Source: Butyrivibrio sp. Su6
GTDB taxonomy: Bacteria; Bacillota; Clostridia; Lachnospirales; Lachnospiraceae
Assembly (NCBI RefSeq): GCF_900108105.1
Contig: NZ_FNUR01000002.1
Span: forward strand, 310,001-374,000
DNA: 64,000 nt
Reading direction: 5' to 3'
Positions 61,967 through 64,000 of the stretch are shown piece after piece (positions within the stretch are counted from its first letter, which is position 1; every line of letters starts with the position of its first letter). The position numbers and the translations under genes were made by a program. Under the pieces are notes generated by a model. That model was not told the origin of the DNA. It was given only the letters and a program-made list of their open reading frames with translations, and did no database searches.

Positions 61967-62681
61967 TATACTGATCCCCTCTATGGGTAAGTCATTGTTC
62001 TTTAAGGACTCTTTTTTTCCAAAGCCTATGATTGAAATAGAAGGTAAGACCATGCTTGAGCAGGTGGTTGAAAACTTTTTTAGACTTGAAGATAAGCATT
62101 TTGTATTCGTTTTTGATAAGAAAGATTGCGCTGAATTTCATTTAGATGATTCAGCCAGGATACTTACAGGAAATGATACAGATATAGTTATTCTTGGGGC
62201 ACAGACAGCAGGAGCATTGTGCACTTGCCTAATGGCTATTCAGAGTATCAATAATAATGAACCTCTCATAATCACAAATTGTGACCAGACTATCGATGTG
62301 GATTATAACGATGTTCTGAAACACTTTAGTGAAAACGATGTTGATGCAGGCGTTATCACCTTTGACAGCATTCATCCAAGATGGAGTTATGCCAAGATCA
62401 TAGACGGAGAAGTGGTGGAAGTGGCTGAAAAAAGACCATTATCAAAGCATGCTATAGCAGGATTCTATTATTTTAAGAAAGGAAGGGATTTTGTTGAGGC
62501 AGCAAAAAAAGTAATACTTAAGGATAACAATTATAACGGCAATTATTATATTTCAGCATCACTTAATGAAATAATCCTTGACGGAGGAAAAGTTGGCTTT
62601 TATGAGGTTGCAAGGGATCAGTATAATACCTTCTATTCTCCAGAAAAAATTAAGGAATATGAAGATAAAAGGAGATTCTAG
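61959..62681 (+). CDS. Sugar nucleotidyltransferase-like protein
   Basis: A 240-residue NTP-transferase fold protein. It keeps the late motifs (LIITNCDQTIDVDYN near residue 106, the metal aspartate; FDSIHPRWSYAKIIDGEVVEVAEKRPLS near 130) but the N-terminal loop reads IPSMGKSLFFKDSFFPKPM and lacks the usual GGxGxR, so nucleotide use may be altered. It is a paralogue of the 63012 gene. AAAGGAGG precedes ATG 61959. Confidence 0.75.
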   Translation: MNNILIPSMGKSLFFKDSFFPKPMIEIEGKTMLEQVVENFFRLEDKHFVFVFDKKDCAEFHLDDSARILTGNDTDIVILGAQTAGALCTCLMAIQSINNNEPLIITNCDQTIDVDYNDVLKHFSENDVDAGVITFDSIHPRWSYAKIIDGEVVEVAEKRPLSKHAIAGFYYFKKGRDFVEAAKKVILKDNNYNGNYYISASLNEIILDGGKVGFYEVARDQYNTFYSPEKIKEYEDKRRF

Positions 62682-63008
62682 ATGAAGGTTGAAAAATTAG
62701 ATGATATGACTAAGGGGTGGTTTATTGGGAATTTTGAACCTAGTCTCTATAAAACAAATGACGTAGAAGTTGCGGTTAAGAACTACAAAGCAGGAGATTA
62801 TGAAGACAAACACTATCATAAGATTGCTACAGAGTTTACGCTTGTGACAAAAGGAAAAGTAAAAATGTTTGATACTGAGTTTTCAGAGGGTGACATCATC
62901 GTGGTTGAACCCGGTGATGCTACTGATTTTACTGCAATTACTGATGCTCAAAATGTGGTAGTTAAGATTCCCGGAGCTAACAACGATAAATACCTTACGG
63001 AGGGCTAA
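62682..63008 (+). CDS. Small cupin-domain protein
   Basis: A 108-residue single cupin: AGDYEDKHYHKIATEFTLVTKGKVKMF (motif 1 with HxH and Glu) and EGDIIVVEPGDATDFTAI (motif 2, lacking the usual His). The partial metal site suggests binding or isomerase/epimerase action. It stands between two nucleotidyltransferases with a 0-4 base gap, so a role in sugar activation is likely. Confidence 0.8.
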   Translation: MKVEKLDDMTKGWFIGNFEPSLYKTNDVEVAVKNYKAGDYEDKHYHKIATEFTLVTKGKVKMFDTEFSEGDIIVVEPGDATDFTAITDAQNVVVKIPGANNDKYLTEG

Positions 63009-63011
63009 AAT

Positions 63012-63728
63012 ATGCTAAATATAGTGATTCCTATGGCTGGTAGAGGCAGCAGATTTGCAGATGCTGGTTATAAGGTTCCCAAACCTCTTATTGACGTTAA
63101 TGGCAAGCCTATGATCGAGGTTGTTACAGACAATATAAGACCTACCTGTGACCATAGGTTTATCTATATTTGTCAGGCAGAGCATCTTGTAAAATATGAT
63201 CTTGAAAAAGAACTAAAGCGAATGGCAGGGGACCCTGTGATCATAACTATAGATCACATCACGGAGGGGGCAGCTTGTACTGTTTTGTTGGCCGAAAAAT
63301 ATATAGATAACGATGATGAAATGATGATAGCAAACAGTGACCAGTATGTTGATACTGTAATTGATGAATATCTGGAGCATCTATATGACAACGATGGGCT
63401 GATCATGACTATGCCTGCTAATCATCCAAAATGGAGTTACATAAAATATGATGATAATGGATTTGTAACAGAGGTAAGAGAGAAAGAAGTGATTTCAAAT
63501 GAAGCTACTGTGGGAATTTATAATTATAAGCACGGTAGGGACTTTGTTAAGTATGCTCATCAAATGATAGATAAAAATATCAGAGTAAACAATGAGTTTT
63601 ATGTGGCTCCTGTTTATAACGAAATGATTGCAGATGGTAAAAAAATAGTGTATTGCAACGTGGGGCAGAAGATGCATGGACTTGGAACGCCAGAGGATCT
63701 GAATTTGTTTTTGTCATTAAAAAGATGA
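63012..63728 (+). CDS. Sugar nucleotidyltransferase
   Basis: A 238-residue nucleotidyltransferase with a complete loop, MAGRGSRFADAGYKVPKPLIDVNGKPMIEVV, and ANSDQYVD near residue 110 (metal aspartate). HPKWSYIKYDDNGFVTEVREKE matches its neighbour at 61959. It should couple a sugar phosphate or similar to an NTP. GGAGGG precedes ATG 63012. Confidence 0.88.
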   Translation: MLNIVIPMAGRGSRFADAGYKVPKPLIDVNGKPMIEVVTDNIRPTCDHRFIYICQAEHLVKYDLEKELKRMAGDPVIITIDHITEGAACTVLLAEKYIDNDDEMMIANSDQYVDTVIDEYLEHLYDNDGLIMTMPANHPKWSYIKYDDNGFVTEVREKEVISNEATVGIYNYKHGRDFVKYAHQMIDKNIRVNNEFYVAPVYNEMIADGKKIVYCNVGQKMHGLGTPEDLNLFLSLKR

Positions 63729-63736
63729 GGAATAGC

Positions 63737-64000
63737 ATGGACTCTAAAGCTGGACAAATGAAAAAAGTAAGCATAATCGTACCTGCATATAATTCCGGTA
63801 AAACTCTTACCAGATGCCTTACAAGCCTTGTAAATCAGACACTTCAAGATATAGAAATAATCATAATAAATGACGCTTCAAGCGATAATACCTGGGAGAT
63901 AATGCGAAGCTGTAAAGAGCAGTTTCCTGATAAAGTAGTCATAATTGATGGAAAAATTAATAGAGGAAGCGGAGGAGCAAGAAATCAGGGCTTTGATGTA
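63737..64000 (+). CDS. GT2 family glycosyltransferase, N-terminal part
   Basis: The gene is cut by the window end after 88 codons. It starts MDSKAGQMKKVSIIVPAYNSGKTLTRCL with IIIINDASSDNTWEI and NRGSGGARNQG, the first half of a GT2 nucleotide-binding domain. GAGGA precedes ATG 63737. Confidence 0.92.
   Translation, partial: MDSKAGQMKKVSIIVPAYNSGKTLTRCLTSLVNQTLQDIEIIIINDASSDNTWEIMRSCKEQFPDKVVIIDGKINRGSGGARNQGFDV

Noticed and set aside
1..64000. CRISPR arrays, tRNA or rRNA genes, integrases, transposases
   Set aside because: No regularly spaced repeats, no cloverleaf ending in CCA, no rRNA-like stretch and no recombinase or transposase motif was seen. The rnfA-rnfB cloverleaf lacks tRNA features.
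25401..64000. Phase-variable homopolymer tracts in glycosyltransferase genes
   Set aside because: Runs of A in these genes reach only about 7-8 and the reading frames are intact; there are no long G or C tracts or short tandem repeats near starts.

Overview
The window looks like a chromosome segment of a low-GC, motile, strictly anaerobic Firmicute, most likely a Lachnospiraceae member of the Butyrivibrio/Pseudobutyrivibrio kind. The supports are a clostridial-order rnfCDGEAB operon, FliW-CsrA control next to late flagellar genes, a CIRCE/HrcA heat-shock site, strong AGGAGG ribosome binding sites almost everywhere, and large secreted proteins of a type common in this family. The species call is inference. 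I see no rRNA, tRNA, CRISPR array, prophage or insertion sequence.

Layout. (1) 1-8.0 kb, housekeeping and surface: the end of a sugar-binding protein, a ClC-type channel, a small orphan protein, a long beta-helix lipoprotein of the Cthe_2159-like carbohydrate-binding type, a YprB-like exonuclease and a secreted minus-strand beta-repeat protein. (2) 8.4-13.6 kb: the Rnf ferredoxin:NAD+ oxidoreductase, with a hairpin-rich, cloverleaf-like insert between rnfA and rnfB. (3) 13.7-17.6 kb: an Hsp20 gene behind a near-canonical CIRCE, a HicB-like small protein whose ribosome binding site lies inside a terminator hairpin, an EF-hand protein with a flagellar-type promoter, an MscS channel and thymidine kinase. 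(4) 17.6-36 kb, late flagellar genes: flgM, flgN, two tandem flgK-type genes, a very long flgL, fliW, csrA, flaG, fliD, fliS, a FliT-like gene and two short flagellins, with glycosyltransferases and a radical SAM protein interleaved. Six sites fit the sigma-28 (FliA/SigD) promoter with 15-base spacing. (5) 36-64 kb: a dense, nearly all plus-strand glycosylation island in which many genes overlap or abut.

How the parts fit. The late flagellar genes make the hook-filament junction, cap, filament and chaperones. FlgM would hold back sigma-28 until the hook is complete, and FliW/CsrA would set flagellin translation; the second flagellin leader carries a textbook AGGA-loop CsrA hairpin plus a GGA overlapping its ribosome binding site. 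The island begins inside the flagellar block and continues directly past the second flagellin, so its most economical job is flagellin (or surface-layer) glycosylation. It contains WavE-type, DUF6492-type, CgeB-type (four copies), GT2, GT4, GT8, GT-D (DUF1792) and GT9-like domains, often fused. A single 699-residue protein joins nucleotidyltransferase, small-molecule kinase and SIS sugar-phosphate isomerase domains, with a small HAD phosphatase gene two genes downstream. That set matches the four activities of NDP-heptose synthesis, though the real sugar is unknown. The last 4 kb hold a second sugar-activation cassette (phosphodiesterase-like, HAD, two nucleotidyltransferases, cupin) running into a GT2 gene cut by the window end.
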